Shown: in pieces, positions 13,560 through 27,846 of the stretch
Numbering within the stretch: the stretch's first letter is position 1
Layout: every line of letters starts with the position of its first letter
Assembly: GCF_034702125.1 (NCBI RefSeq)
Contig: NC_085869.1
Coordinates: forward strand, 20,596,177 to 20,660,176
Direction: 5' to 3'
Origin: Engraulis encrasicolus
Taxonomy: Eukaryota > Chordata > Actinopteri > Clupeiformes > Engraulidae
Length of the DNA stretch: 64,000 nt
Program-made: the position numbers and the translations under genes
The notes under the pieces: model-generated
Database searches by the model: none
Seen by the model: the letters and a program-made list of their open reading frames with translations, nothing else
What the model was told of the DNA's origin: nothing

Positions 13560-13854
13560 ATATGTTGAGGAGAAACCTCTTAGTATTCTCTGTCAATTCG
13601 AACAGTTGAACGCCAAGGTTGAGCTGGACATGGTGGTCAAAGGCCTCCCACAGTTGTCTTTGATATTAATATCTGCATATTGTGGCCAACTACTGAGGTC
13701 ATGCCACTATGCGATAAACAGCTTTCAAATACAGTGGCCGAAATTTGAATCTCATTTTGGACTGATTTAGCCAGACAAACGGGGTGTGTAACAGTGTGCT
13801 AGTGCAGAAAACAACCAGAGCATCTACTTGCTGCTATTTGAAAACCGAATCCAT

Positions 13855-14190
13855 GGCCTTGCCGTGGCTCAAGCGGTAGGGCACTGCACTGCTGCGCCGG
13901 CCACCTGGGTTCAATTCCTGCCCGGGTCCTTTGCCGACCCTTCCCCGTCTCTCTCTCCCCATTCTCTTCCTGCCTATCACTTAAAGGGGAAATCCGGTGT
14001 AAAATGGCTGAAATAGTGTTAAAAAATGATGCTGAGGGCTAATTTCTGCATAGAAGGCACGAATGGAGTTGAGGTATGTGCCCAGAGTTAGCCCTCAGCA
14101 TCATGTTTTAACACTATTTAAGCCATTTTACACCGGGTTTCCCCCGGTGTAAAAAACTGTCCTATCACAAATAAAGGCAAAAAGTCCAAA
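13855..14190 (+). mobile_element. tRNA-derived SINE split by a MITE
   Basis: The head GGCCTTGCCGTGGCTCAAGC has an A-box-like region and a B-box-like GGTTCAATTCC. The tail ends ATAAAGGCAAAAAGTCC. The body is interrupted at 13981-14145 by a foldback MITE. Other copies of the family lie at 42668, 46149, 56009 and 60591. Confidence 0.8.
13981..14145. mobile_element. Foldback MITE inside a SINE
   Basis: The arms GGTGTAAAATGGCTGAAATA and ATTTAAGCCATTTTACACCG, plus GATGCTGAGGGCTAA / TTAGCCCTCAGCATC, are inverted around a short loop. A TTAA starts the left end, but no matching right TTAA is visible. SINE sequence resumes on the right. Confidence 0.75.
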
Positions 14191-14204
14191 AAGTTTTAAA
14201 AAAC

Positions 14205-14490
14205 GGTAACACTTTATTTCAGAGATACATCTATTAGCACTAATACATACAGTGTTAATGCCTGCATAAGTAACTTGTAAGGCATGTACTAAGCAAATAC
14301 TAAGACCTACTAGGTCCTTACTAAGGTTAAATTGGTAATAAATCCCTTATTGCGCATGAACAAGATATTTGCGAATACATGCCTAAAATGTTTGATTTTG
14401 CTGTGTACATGCCCTACAAGTTACTTATACAGGCACATTGCATGTATTAGTGCTAATAAATGTATCCCTAAAATAAAAATAAAAACCCTT
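14205..14490. mobile_element. MITE with GGTAACACTTTAT terminus
   Basis: GGTAACACTTTATTTCAGAG starts the left arm. TATTAGCACTAATACATAC and AAGTAACTTGTAAGGCATGTAC are mirrored at 14405-14470. The right terminal TGTTACC is degraded into an A-rich stretch. The first 13 bases match those of the large element at 36613. Confidence 0.65.
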
Positions 14491-16932
14491 CCCTGGTTCC
14501 ACTGTGTCATCCATTGAGTTGACTAAGCACGAGTATTGACTTGGGTCTGTACTTCAGATCAGAAATACTGAATGCACTTCTGGGTGTTGAGCTGGAGGAG
14601 AGAAAGGTATTTGACCGAGCAGATGTGTATCTCTGTCTTCTTTATAATGAGATTTTATATTCATTCTGGTCAGGGAAACAAATTGTTTGATGCCATATGC
14701 TTGCCAGTTCTCAATGGTTTGATGGCATATGTCCAAAGTGAAGTTGATGCAGTCACGGACGTTGATAGGATAGGATAGGATAGGGTAGAAATATTGTATG
14801 CAAGTCTATGCATGTATTAGTATCACAAACCATTGCTTATTCATAGACTATGCAAGGTACAGTAGATACCGTAGGAATACATTTATGTGTGCACACAACG
14901 TTTAAGTGTGTTTAAAAATTGAATAACTGTACTGAAGCTATTTGGCTGTGGTGAATGCAGCCAGAATATGCAGATCCACAGATCAATCACATAATAAGCG
15001 ATACAGATCTCTCTGATGTACCTTGAATATATTATAGCGACATAGCAGTATTTCATTTACCCACTAACCTTACATTAGGACCAAACTAAATCTTTGTAGG
15101 AAACGTACTACTTTGTCAATCGTTTGTAATGATCATCGCGCTCATTTTGTGAAAATTGACAATTTACTGGTACATCTGGCTTAACATTATTCACCTACTG
15201 TATGTAACTCAACCTATCTTTAAGTTGTTGGCCTCCAACAGGAGATGACTGATTTGTTTATGGTATTGTAACCAGGTCATTATCATCATGCTGACTTTAC
15301 ACTAATATGCACCCAACAGTAATGCCCGTTAATGGTTTTTGGTTTGTGTGGTATATAAATTGCTATTTGTGTGCCAACTTATCACTCCTCTTTCTCTCAG
15401 AGTAATGCAAATGACCTACTGCCTGCTATGCACATGAGACCCCATTTAAATAATACTTATAAATAGGGCCTATAAAACAATCTATTAGGACACCTAATCC
15501 CATTGTGTTGTTCTATTCTCTTCGCTGTTTAGTGTGGGGGGTCTCTTCTCTCTAAGTGGCTGTTGTCCTCTCCTTGCTGCTCCTCATTGTCCTGCAATAA
15601 TGACTTCCAAATCTCTATTGCACATTACCTTCTATGAATGAGTCACTTCTATGAGTGAGGCACATTCAAATATGCCAGATTAACTATGCCCATGGCTCCG
15701 ATTAAAATGAATATAGCCACCCCTGTTGATAGGAAGGGGAATGTTTACATGCAGGAATTACAAACACATTGTATACTCACAAGAAAGAATGACCCTCTCC
15801 ATGTTTATTCACTATCCATCCTATTCCATATCGAATGCAATCCATACAGTATCGTATACCATGCAGTGTAATATTTATATGTGTTGCATGCATGCTAATA
15901 TCCTTTTCTCCCGATGTGTGTCTGAACATATCTAGTAGGTTCTGATCCTCTTTCAGGCCCAACTCCACTGCATGCCTCTGTGCCTTCACCCCATATCTCT
16001 GTATCCAGCTGTCCTTAAGCTGATGGGTCTGCCCTTGTAAGCTGCAGCGCTGCTCAAGGTCTCTTTTTAACTAAAGAGGTTTTCACGGGCCCCATCACCT
16101 TAGTGGTTGCACAAGATGGTTCAGGCTCGAGGTCCTGTAATACACCCGTTAGACACTATCAGTCCGTTGTGTAAGTAACACGGCAGCATTTGAATTGAAC
16201 AAAATGCCAGTCTCTTGGCCAGAGACCTTACAGCACATTTGGGGCTTGATTCTGTATTTAATAGACCCATACATGACATGTTATCCTGTTCTTATATATA
16301 CTTCGCCAAATCGTCTTGGACATTTTTTTTTGTCAATTTGGTTACTGAAATGCTTGATGACAGGTTCTGGTGAGATGTGTTTTATTTCTGTCTCTGTCTC
16401 TCCCCAGACTGTTTTCAGATATGTTATTAAGGAAGGCAGCTATGCATTGTTCCTAATCCATTATGTATCAGTCTTGGTAATAGCCTACTTATATCCTATG
16501 TGGAATTTTCCTTTGTGATAAATCCTTGCATGTGTTGTTAATCAGATGGGTGCTCCATCAGTGTGCTGGCGACAAAGCTGTGCGAGGTAAACAGCTTTAG
16601 TCAAACTGACAACCTGTTAGTGGGTGCCTTAGGCATACAGAAAGAAGCAACTGTTTCTGGGAAGCCTGTGTTTGGAGACTGACACATAAACCTGAAAATG
16701 TTTGGCGTGAAAGAACAACAGTTGGTCAGAGCCGTTCCTCAGGAGACATTGCTCCACTATTTTTCGACTGTGTGAGGAGAAGAGACACACATGACCAAAA
16801 CATAGTAGCTATTACGAGGACAAAGCCAGTTGTTTTGAGGGCGGATGAAAATTTAAAAGGTTGAAAATGATCTCATTAAGTATCTGTAGCCTACTGGAGC
16901 ACAAAAGACCATATGTTTGGCATGAGTCAGCA
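14491..16932. other. Unassigned intronic sequence
   Basis: There is a short GATAG tandem at about 14764-14787. Otherwise no repeat family or gene is recognised in 2.4 kb. Confidence 0.35.
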
Positions 16933-18428
16933 CAGGCGCGGAGTGGCCGTCGGGAGATCGGGGACTTGTCCCGGTGGGCCGCGGCCGTGAAATGAAATAT
17001 CGCGGCCTCACTGAGTTTTCAACCGGCCCTGAAGTTTCAAGATTGTACATATATGCACTGACTTCCCAATTTCCACTTCCCTGTGTATTTACTAGCTGAC
17101 TAGCCAGTATTTATACCGTATACCAGACGGCAATACCTCACTGACGGTGTCAAACAGTAAATTGGCCACACCCCTTCTCTACTGATAATTTTCATACACC
17201 GTAGATCGCGGAAGTTTACAAGATCTTAGTAACACAGTTTCGTTTTCAGTATCTAAATAACCTGTGATATGTAGATTGGTTACCAAAGGATGGAAATATT
17301 AATAAATTATGATTTATTTTCCGATTTCCACACGACTGTTACAGTTTACAGTCTTTCCAGTCCAGATTCACTTGCTCTCTGGTTATTGAATTGGGTTACG
17401 AACAGACTCCACCAAGTGGTAAGGAAGAGAACTGCACCTAACAGAAGCAATGGGTTTTGTTTTGATTTGTTAGAACTACCAGTATATCTCCTTATAGTCG
17501 AAATAATATTATTATCATACATATATTTATATGTGGTACATTTAGGATGTAGCCTATGTCTGAAGAAATGGAACAAAATAATTACCACACAAGATTCTGA
17601 TGTGACCAGTGCTGGGTGTGTAGGCTAAGCTGTGGATTAAAGTAGAGTGATTGCAAGAAACAAAGACATTTGCTGCGACGAAGACAGCGTTTTTAAGGTA
17701 GGCCTACACCGTTTGGTTATACATTTTGCTGACTTATGGTTGTGCTTTGAAGTAGCTAGATTTGGCTTATTTGCTGCATGGTGGGTTTATTGCACAATGT
17801 AGACAGACTTTTTGTAAGCTATAGGCTACTATACTATATTTTGTAAGCCTACTCTTCTAAAAATCCCCACACTCAAAACTTTGTGCCCATGCTCATCCTG
17901 TCTTCCTTAAATGATATTTCAATTTCAAACTGTCAAAATGACAGTGGAGTGCACATTTGCATGGAACAGTTGCGTGATGTAGCCTAACCTAGTAGGCCTA
18001 TGAATGCTTTGGACTGTGATGATGGCTCCAGTGGTGCAGTCTACTTTTTGAAGTGGGTATACTGTATATTTGAGCATTTTTTTGATGTGTACTGTATATA
18101 TTTGTGCTATTGTAAATAATGGATCAATCAATTTTAAGTGGGTATACTGTAATCCCTGAATTTTTGAAATGGGTGCGTATACCTGCGTTTTACATAGACT
18201 ACACCACTGGCTGTGCATTTCATCAAGGCGTAGGCTAAATTCTCCAATTCAGGTTGATATTTTGACAACACTAATGTTCACATGTATACGACTGCAGATT
18301 TCGTGGCTTTTGTCTTTTTGGTTAGGAAACCATGCTGTTCGCTTTGTTTTTTTGTTGTTGTTTTTTTTAAAGAGGGCCGCCAAGGGGAAAATTCTCCCGG
18401 TGGGAAAAGGTGGGCCACTCCGCCCCTG
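16933..18428. mobile_element. 1.5-kb hAT-type element just 3' of the vwc2l exon
   Basis: The ends CAGGCGCGGAGTGGCC and GGCCACTCCGCCCCTG are inverted repeats, flanked by perfect 8-bp duplications AGTCAGCA (16925-16932 and 18429-18436). Internal open frames are at most 112 codons and show no hAT transposase motifs, so it appears non-autonomous. It ends 239 bp from the vwc2l coding exon, within intron 1. Confidence 0.88.
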
Positions 18429-18600
18429 AGTCAGCACCTCACGCGCAGGACAAGCCTTCTCTGCCGCGTGGTTACACAGTAGGCCTAGACACGACGGTTG
18501 CTCGCCGTACTGTCGTCATTTTTGGAGCTCTGAGTGGACATGTGGTAAACTTATGAGTTATATTATTTGGCGTGATGGACTTGAGTGGACATAGGGCCTA

Positions 18601-19140
<540 letters not shown>

Positions 19141-22045
19141 TTAGAACTAATTATGGAATGAATCGGTCAACTTGCTGATGGTTAGGCTACTGAATCATCA
19201 TGTTGTAAGTCCAAATTCCTTGAGATTTGGGGGACCGGGTTAATTAGGCTACCTACCTTGATTGCATGCTGTAGGTTATCCAAATATGCATGCAATGCTA
19301 TAAATCCAGCTATTACTGTGCTTGTGTGCTATTACTTAATGGGATTGTGTGAGATGAAACAGTAGTCCACATGCAATTGCTAAAATGTAGGCATCCAGGT
19401 AGGTTAAATTGCATATGCAATGGAAGTGAACTGTCCGATCTAAGTCTTAGTCAGTATAAGTGCAGCGTCTACCATTACCAAATTAGTGTTATATCCACAA
19501 GCAAAGGAAGAAAGAATGTAGTGTTTCCATTTACGCATAGCCTTCCTTCATTACAACACCAATCCAGCTGTTTCAGTCATGGTATGGACTCTGGTGTAAC
19601 AATTGCAATCGCAGGGCTCGTGCGTAATTTGATAACTAAACGCGCTTTTCTACATCCTTAAACACAACTTTTGCGCATAAGGATACCGGAACCAACAGGT
19701 AGCTCGTTTACCATTTTGGGCGTCTAATTTCTTAGACTCCTTTGGTAGCCATAGGGGCTCAGTGCACAAGACCGCACGTCCCCAAGCGTCAAACCCAACG
19801 GACACAGAGACAGCCTTCGTCTATTTTCCGAGTCATTAAGAACTGCGCAATGGGCTTCAATCCAAATTCGTTTCCCTCTTGGGAAGGTTCAGAAAATTGA
19901 GCGTGAGAACGATTTACCACTAACAAACCATTTCCCCCTCTCCCCTCTAAACCAGGGAGCTATATTCCAGGGATGTTTGTGCATGTGCACCGTTGATTCA
20001 AAGGAACTGCCTCTCACCCTTCGCCTGAAACGGAGAATGCTAATGCAATGTGTTTTTTTTTTTCAACACGGATCATTCTACTCAGTTGAAACATCACCAG
20101 GTCATCACTATAGACTTAGTATTAACAAAGTTTACACATTACCAGTAATATTTGAATTAAAAAAATAAACTATAGGTTGGAGAGACTTCAGACTTACCGC
20201 GTTGAAATATCTGGTTCCACTTTGTTGAGTCGATTGCAAACAAATCCACCTCGCAAGACAACGACTGGAAACTCTTTACGCCACCATTTCCAGATAAAGA
20301 CGTATATCACTCCAGTCAGAAATGATTTTTCCCCCTGGTTTTCTATGTGCAGCAAAAATTAAATACCAAGGTTTTCTCTCCCTCGATATTTAGAAGGCAG
20401 CACATGCGAGGTCTTCCCCATGTATATATTTATATGAGTCATACTGATCCCGTAGATAGCATGGAAAAAATACAAATGCCAATCCTTCGTATGACAGAGA
20501 TAGGACACGAAATTGGCTTCCAATGACTGTACTTCCCAGACTGTCAGGACTGTTCACAAGTCATTCGCTGTGTTGAGTGGCATTTCAATCAACTTCCAAA
20601 TACCGCAGGTGTACGGGAAAACGCCTGTCGGTTCCGTTGCATACATCCAGCGGTTGACCACAACCGACAAAACAAAAGCTTTCGCAGGCTGCCAACTTAA
20701 AACCAACAGATCTCTCTCCGACACGTAGCCATACCATCCCGTTTCGACTGCACACACAAGTTTAGATTAACACATCATGCCGAGAATGTGGTTACGTCGC
20801 ATATGCCTCTATGTAAAAGAAATATCAAAAACCATTCTTAAAAGATGCAGATGTGATCAGGAAAAAATAATGAAATCCTTTGACAAGAATATTTTTGCAA
20901 TGGGTCCCGCAGAGGAAAAACTGCATCGTCTCATGTGGACGCGAATGCCCCGTGTAAACACGAGCTCCAAGTTCAGCACCACGGATAGCGCTATTCTGCG
21001 CACAATGGTTGTGCTGGGGTGCGATCAAGCCGTAGGACTACCCTGGTGGTCAGTGCTACGCGTTTATGGTACTCTGGCTGGCCTATCGTGAATGCATGTG
21101 TAACAATAGGCTCTCAAACTCATATGCACTCAAAAGCATGCGTCTTACTCTTACATCTCGATGCGGCAAAAGTACATCAGATTAACTGAAGAGATAATGT
21201 AATCCAACGCTCATCTCAGTGTTTGTGACACAGAATAATGGAAAGCATGTCTTTGTGTGCACACTCATAACGACAGCGCATGAAAAACGTCTGAACTAAG
21301 AAAAGCAAATCAAAGAGAAAGCCAAGACACTGGATGATTTTACGGTCATCTGCCCATAGGGGCCACTGCGCCCATGCGTTTTCGTAAGACGAGAAGACGA
21401 GGAGGAATGAGGTGCCACTCAGAGATGAGGTGCTACAAAATGATCATTTTAGTAGAATGTCTTATAAAGGACGTCACCAGATAGCTGCAACTCTTCTTTC
21501 CAGGAGACCTTGACACTATTAATTGCCAGTAGACTGTTGATTTTGTTTGTGTGTCTGGTAATCAATTGTGTAATCACATATACAGTAACAACAATGTGTT
21601 GGCTTTGTCGGCAAACTGTTTTTTAAGGGCTGAATTAAACATACTGTATTATTTACATCCAGTGGACAGGACCCACTATCGTGGAGGGTCTAGCATGTGC
21701 TTGTGGATCGTTTCACCCTTGTCATGTGAAGTAGGCTCTGAAATACCATTATAGGCAAAGGGTTTCAGTTTGCTTTTACTGTAGTGAGTTTAATGACCGG
21801 GTTGGCTTTCTGCCTCAGTAAAAAACCTTCAATATATTCATAGGTATTGATAAAGCAGTAGGCAGAGGACTCGTGAACCCGTAAAGTGGCAATAACACAA
21901 GTCAACAGGTGTAAAATGTCCCTTTATGACTCTTCTCTGGAGTGATGATATCGAGGTGGAAATTTACCTAAAAAGGTAATGATGTCCACCAGTAGGGCCT
22001 ACCAATGCCACTCACGTAGCAATGAGAATCAATAAAGCCCATCTT

Positions 22046-22047
<2 letters not shown>
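19141..22047. other. vwc2l 5' flank, unique sequence
   Basis: No repeat is recognised over 2.9 kb apart from a short T run near 20052. By position it holds the 5' UTR, promoter and proximal regulatory DNA of vwc2l. No other gene is recognised. Confidence 0.4.
20198..20760 (-). other. Possible 5' leader exon or promoter region of vwc2l
   Basis: On the minus strand ...CAACGCG is followed by GTAAGTC, a near-perfect donor with its exon end at 20198, about 1.15 kb upstream of the vwc2l start codon. A weak acceptor (TTGACAG, exon start about 19067) lies just 5' of the ATG but has a poor pyrimidine tract. The segment is unique, moderately GC-rich and free of recognised repeats. The upstream boundary is a guess. 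A chance GTAAGT is the main alternative. Confidence 0.25.
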
Positions 22048-22115
<68 letters not shown>

Positions 22116-22139
22116 CACACACACACACACACACACACA
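22048..22139. repeat. (GA)n-(CA)n compound microsatellite
   Basis: GA repeats run to about 22114 and CA repeats follow to 22139. Confidence 0.97.
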
Positions 22140-22330
22140 AATCCACAAATGCGAATTCTCAGCACAGCAGTAGACTTGGTGCCCCTGAAGACACATTAGG
22201 ACACTGAGCGGGTGAAAGAAATGGTTTCAGCACCTCTTGCCTGGGAGCCAGTTTGTATACGCTTTAGCTAACAACATCTACCGGGAAGACAAACACACAG
22301 ACACTGACGCAGAGAAAGGCAGGCTGGCAG

Positions 22331-22680
<350 letters not shown>

Positions 22681-22939
22681 CTGAGTCTAGAGAGAACCTT
22701 AGCTCCTGTCTCCCAGAGGCACAAAGTGCCAGCAATGTTCCTCCATGATTGATTTGTATTAGCTAATACCGTGACGTTTTTACATTACCCCATGCAAAGC
22801 ACTGCAGCTAGCGCTCCATGGCTACGAGCTTAGCACTCAATTCAACTTAATTCCCGTTTTCTATGGAAACTAGAAGAACACCCCTAGGTCTCACACACAG
22901 CACCTGTCACAACTCCTCAGTGTCACTATAGCCTAGCCT

Positions 22940-22940
<1 letters not shown>

Positions 22941-23018
<78 letters not shown>

Positions 23019-23036
23019 ATCTCTCTCTCTCTCTCT
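22941..23036. repeat. (CT)n microsatellite
   Basis: About 95 bp of CT with a CCTAT interruption. A poly(G) run of 12-13 lies nearby at about 23222-23234. Confidence 0.97.
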
Positions 23037-24597
23037 GGCTCGGCATGGCTTGACGACAGTTCCCACTCCGTAACAAGGGGGGCATGTTCTCTCACTCTCT
23101 CAATCACAGGCTGCCAATGCCCGTGAGCCAGCCCCCGCCCGCCCGCCCTCCCGCCCGCCACTCTAATTGGCCTGTGTTGCCTCTCACACCCTCAACAGGG
23201 TTCACCACGCAGGCGAACGGGAGGGGGGGGGGGGCTTCGACATGGGCCCTCGACGCGTGGTGGGTCACATTTCTCATTACATGAATCACAGCACCAGAAC
23301 ATGTGGTTATGCTGATCAGCCTGTCAACCATGTCCGTGTTTTGTTTGTCTGGCAATTCAACCAACACCACGGTGACAAATTGCAAAGATGCCGCCAGAAA
23401 AAAATACACACATATAATCATGGGAGCAATCAGAGATGACTGGGAACAAACATCTCTGTTTTGCACCTCAACAAGTTATTTCCTTGGCAGAAATAACATA
23501 AAAACGTGCATTTCTATTTATACATTTATGCATTTGCCTTTCGACAAGCAGCAAACTGATATCTAAATTGTGTTGAGACTTAAATTGGTTTCTTGTTGTT
23601 TGGAGGTAAACCAAAGGCTATCAATTCTAGGTTTATCCACCACTTAACTTTCAGCAGAAGCAGCATGCGAGGCCAGCGAGCCTGCTCTGCTCACCCAGGA
23701 TAATTCACCATTGTTGTGGGGTCTGAAGGAGGATATATCATGCAGTGTAGAGCCAGCGAGACATCGGTTCCTCCAGTGACCTGTGACGCCGAGGGGGGAA
23801 AGTGTCATGATAGCCCCACTACCTCCTAGGGTTCTGGCTCTGGCTCCTGACCTGGTTGTGCAGGGTAGAGAGGCATAATATCTTGTGACACCCCCCCACA
23901 CATAACTCCTGTTTTAGTACAACAGTCCATGCGTGGAGGGGCACAGGGTTGGAACAAAGGGACATTAATCATTTAGATTGCAGCTGGAGTGAGTCGTGTG
24001 TTAGCTGCAGGTTTTAGCTGTGGGACATCTTGTAGAACATCAAGGCCTTTGCAAACTGTGAGCTGCGGCGACACAACCAGAGGCCATTAGGCACTAGGCA
24101 GGCTTTGTGTTGGAGAGTAACACGGAAATAGTTGAAATATGCAGGGAGACATGAAATGGACTAGCAGACTTTTTTGTGTGTGTGTTGTAGTGTCGTGCAG
24201 TGTAGTGTATTGCAGTTATAGTGTGGTGTATTGTACTGTTGTGTAGTGTAGTGCAACTCTTGTCTCTTGGTTTGTGGCTTGTGGCTTTTTGGCTTGCTCT
24301 CTGTCTGAAAAAGGTTGTTTTTCTATCCTTTTTCTGTAGCCTTCATCTTCAAAGCAAGCGCTAACCGGTCTGGTTGTCCATGGCCAAACAGTTGGTTGTG
24401 GTGTGGCAATGTTGACTAAAAAAGCTGTACATTGGTGCAATAGGGATTCAATTAGCTAATGGACTATCATCATATTCCCTGCTCCACATTCCTCAACAAT
24501 GCATTCAGTAGTAAGGGCTTTTACACTGTCATAATGCTTTGGCCATTAGGGACATAATAACTTTTGTGTTTTTTCAAGGTTTGAGCACACAAAGGCC

Positions 24598-24599
<2 letters not shown>
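23037..24599. other. Unassigned 5' flank sequence
   Basis: No gene or transposon family is recognised. A loose TGTAGTGTAG-like stretch lies at 24178-24255. Confidence 0.35.

Positions 24600-24673
<74 letters not shown>
24600..24673. repeat. (GA)n microsatellite
   Basis: About 74 bp of uninterrupted AG. Confidence 0.97.
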
Positions 24674-24677
<4 letters not shown>

Positions 24678-25738
24678 ATGGTCCTTGAAAGGGGGAAACT
24701 GACAAGAAATGCCTGTGATTTTCCTAATTTATCAAGCACCCGGAAAACACAATTTGTCTTTGTCATGTGTGAGGCTATTCTTTTTTTCCTCCAGAAAGTG
24801 GATAAAGGCTGCAGGATGACCTTTCATTTGTGAAAACAAGGGAAGAATAGAAAGGCATCCATGGCACAACCCCATCTCTCTTGTCTATGACAAATCTAAT
24901 CCTGGCTGAGGCTCCTGAAATCCCTTCCAGTCAGTATAAAAACGAGGGGGAGAAATAAGCTGTCAACTCTACACAACATCCCACTTGTGTCTCACAAAAG
25001 ACACAAAAGACAACGCTTCTCTCACTGATGCCAATTTCAACAATGTAAGTAAAGAGATTTGCCAAAGTCTTTCACTTGAAGATTATCCATGACAGCCATT
25101 GCAGAGCACGATATCTTAATTATAAAGCATGTAGCTAGCTTGAAAAATAATACCCACTCTTTATAAAATTAGCGGCTATAGTTATTCAATTATTTGGAAA
25201 AAGTCATCTGTTATGTCATCATCATCATGCCTGAATCCTGGGGTTGAATTAGAACATATTTCTCCAAAAGCGAGTGCACGCTTACAAGAAACAATTACAA
25301 ATAATGTAGCCGTACCCTGGCAATGCTTTGCATGAAACTGAGGTATTTCATCCAGCCTTAATTATTGAGCTATCTTCCCATTGCATTAAATGCCCATAAA
25401 ACTGCACTTTACTGCTGTTTTGTCGACATAGGAACACAGCCTCCTCTATCATGACTAAACAACATAGTCTGCAATAAAGATAGTGCATTTGGAGAGCATG
25501 CCGTGATTTACAGTGAAAAAAAAAACGCAATGATAATTTAACACTCTCTGGGACTGAGAATTAACACAGATTTTTTTTTTTGGATGTGCTCCCACTCAAG
25601 AACCTGTTCCCATTTTTTCAGGTCACCTGTGCAGACTTGGCTATGTACGTACATAGCCGCAAGTGAAGAGAGGAAAGCAAGAGCAGAAACTACATCTGGC
25701 CGGCCCAGTGTGGCAGAGGATGCTAATCTTTTTTTTTT
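24674..25738. other. Unassigned 5' flank sequence
   Basis: No gene or full repeat is recognised. There is an ATCATCATC run at about 25218 and short A and T runs. Confidence 0.35.
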
Positions 25739-25902
25739 AAATATATTTTTAGGGGCTTTTATGCCTTTATTTTGACAGGACAGTCGAATATGGTGACAGG
25801 AAGTGAATGGGACAGAGAGACAGGGGAGGATCGGGAAATGACCCCGGCCGGACTCGAACCGGGGTCCCCGTGGGTGGGCATGCAAGCCCAAATGTGGGGA
25901 GC
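25739..25902 (-). mobile_element. tRNA-derived SINE, subfamily B
   Basis: On the minus strand the sequence reads CATTTGGGCTTGCATGCCCA, then B-box-like GGTTCGAGTCC, then a TTTCCC... body and a TTATTTTG/ATAAAGGC-type tail. It is colinear with the copies at 27659 and 55787. Confidence 0.8.
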
Positions 25903-26206
25903 TTATGAGGATGTTAATCTAATGCAGCAGCACCCCCCCCCCTCTCTCTCTCTCTTCCAGGCAGCAGCAGTAAGCTGAGTAAGTAGATGAGAGCACCTAA
26001 TCCGGGTGGCGTCCCACTGCCCCTTATTACGGTGGCTCAGGTGTCATGAGTGGCGTGGGGCGCCCCCCTGATATGACCAGGAGCACCTCGGCGTGATGGG
26101 GACTGATGCTGGGGATGCCAAAGGCGAAGGATCTCATCATGACAGTAATAGATTCTGTGTAATCAGCTCCAATTACATAGCGTCCTGATGTTTGACATGT
26201 CCCTCC

Positions 26207-26304
26207 CCTCTCCTCTCCTCTCCTCTCCTCTCCTCTCCTCTCCTCTCCTCTCCTCTCCTCTCCTCTCCTCTCCTCTCCTCTCCTCTCCTCTCCTCTCCTC
26301 TCCT
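26207..26304. repeat. (CTCCT)n pentanucleotide tract
   Basis: About 19 near-perfect units. The long Ser/Leu/Pro open frame through this region (to 27162) is a repeat artefact. Confidence 0.97.
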
Positions 26305-26349
26305 CCCCGGCCCGCACCTCAGTCTCTTTTCATCAGCACATTTCCTGCT

Positions 26350-26645
<296 letters not shown>

Positions 26646-26799
26646 ACCTCCTGTCCCCTTTGCTGCCTCCTCCGGCACTGCCTTCGTCAGACGCTGCTTC
26701 AGAGGAGCCCCCGTGGTTAATTCGATATCACTAATAAGCCAAATGGATCAGAGTAGCTTGGCGCGCGCTTGGCAGCCTGAGAGATACACCCACCCCACC

Positions 26800-27065
26800 T
26801 CCAATCAACCACAACCCTGCACAGCAGCCTCTGCCCCCCACCAGCACCAGCACCAGCACCACCACATCCAACATCCCTTCCCACCCCCACCCCCTCCTCC
26901 CCTCCTCCCCTACTCCACAACCCTGCACAGCACAGCAGCATCTGCCCCCTCACCACCACCACATCCAACCCTGCACAGCAGCCACTGCCCCCCACCACCA
27001 CATCCAACATCCCTTCTTCCCTTCCCACCCCCTACCCCTCCTCCCCTCCCCTCCTCCCCTGCCTG
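26800..27065. repeat. C/A-rich imperfect minisatellite
   Basis: CCTGCACAGCAGCC, TCTGCCCCC and CACCACCACATCCAACATCC recur two to three times with insertions. There is no coding signature. Confidence 0.8.
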
Positions 27066-27658
27066 CTCTACTCCTCTGCAGTGGTCAGTGCAACACTATC
27101 AGCGAGATCCTAAACACAAAGGACCACACGCTCACATGCTTCCTCTCATGCATCCTAAGTAGCTGCTTTACGTCTCATATCATCTGGTTTGAAACAGGCG
27201 GATGTGACTGGACATGGGAATACAGAGTTAAATACCCCCCTACCTGCCCAACCAACACCCTCACCCATCCTCAGTGATTTCATTTGGACTTCTCAGGGTG
27301 TGTTTACACATGCAGTAGCCATCATTTTTAGCCGTGTCCTTGACCTCCTTTTCCGGCGATAACGTCAATAATTACGGCACTGTTCCAAATGTTTTGTCCC
27401 TGCTTAATGGACCACTGATTAGGGGATGGCCTCTGCCCTCAGATAATGAAACGAAATGTGATAAAAAAGAAGAGTTTCTATTTTGGGCAGTGTCCTTCTC
27501 AATCAGATTGTCGCATACGGTGGTCGTCATGATGTGAATGAAAGTCAGAATAACAGCATTTCTTTGAGTCAAATCAAACACTTCAGTTCTTCAAGTATAA
27601 CAGGTTGAATGTATTTTCACAGACACTTGTTAATAACCTGTTAAAAAATGTGCAAACA

Positions 27659-27846
27659 GGGGGCGCTGTGGCACAGCGCGCTAAACCCCATACATTTGGG
27701 CTTGCATGCCCATGGGGACCCCGGTTCGAGTCCAGCCGGGGTCATTTCCCAGCCCTACCCCATCTCTCTCTCACAATTGTTTCCTGTCACATCTCATACT
27801 GTCCTGTCATAATAAGGGCCAAAGTGCCCCAAAAAATAAAATAAAA
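27659..27846 (+). mobile_element. tRNA-derived SINE, subfamily B
   Basis: The head GGGGGCGCTGTGGCACAGCG is followed by GGGCTTGCATGCCCATGGGG, B-box GGTTCGAGTCC, a CTCTCTCTCACA stretch, and an A-rich tail after ATAAGGGCCAAAGTGCCCC. It is the most complete copy of this subfamily here. Confidence 0.85.

Noticed and set aside
17290..17628. A 112-codon frame within the 1.5-kb hAT element as a transposase remnant
   Set aside because: No hAT dimerisation or catalytic motifs are visible and the length is far too short.
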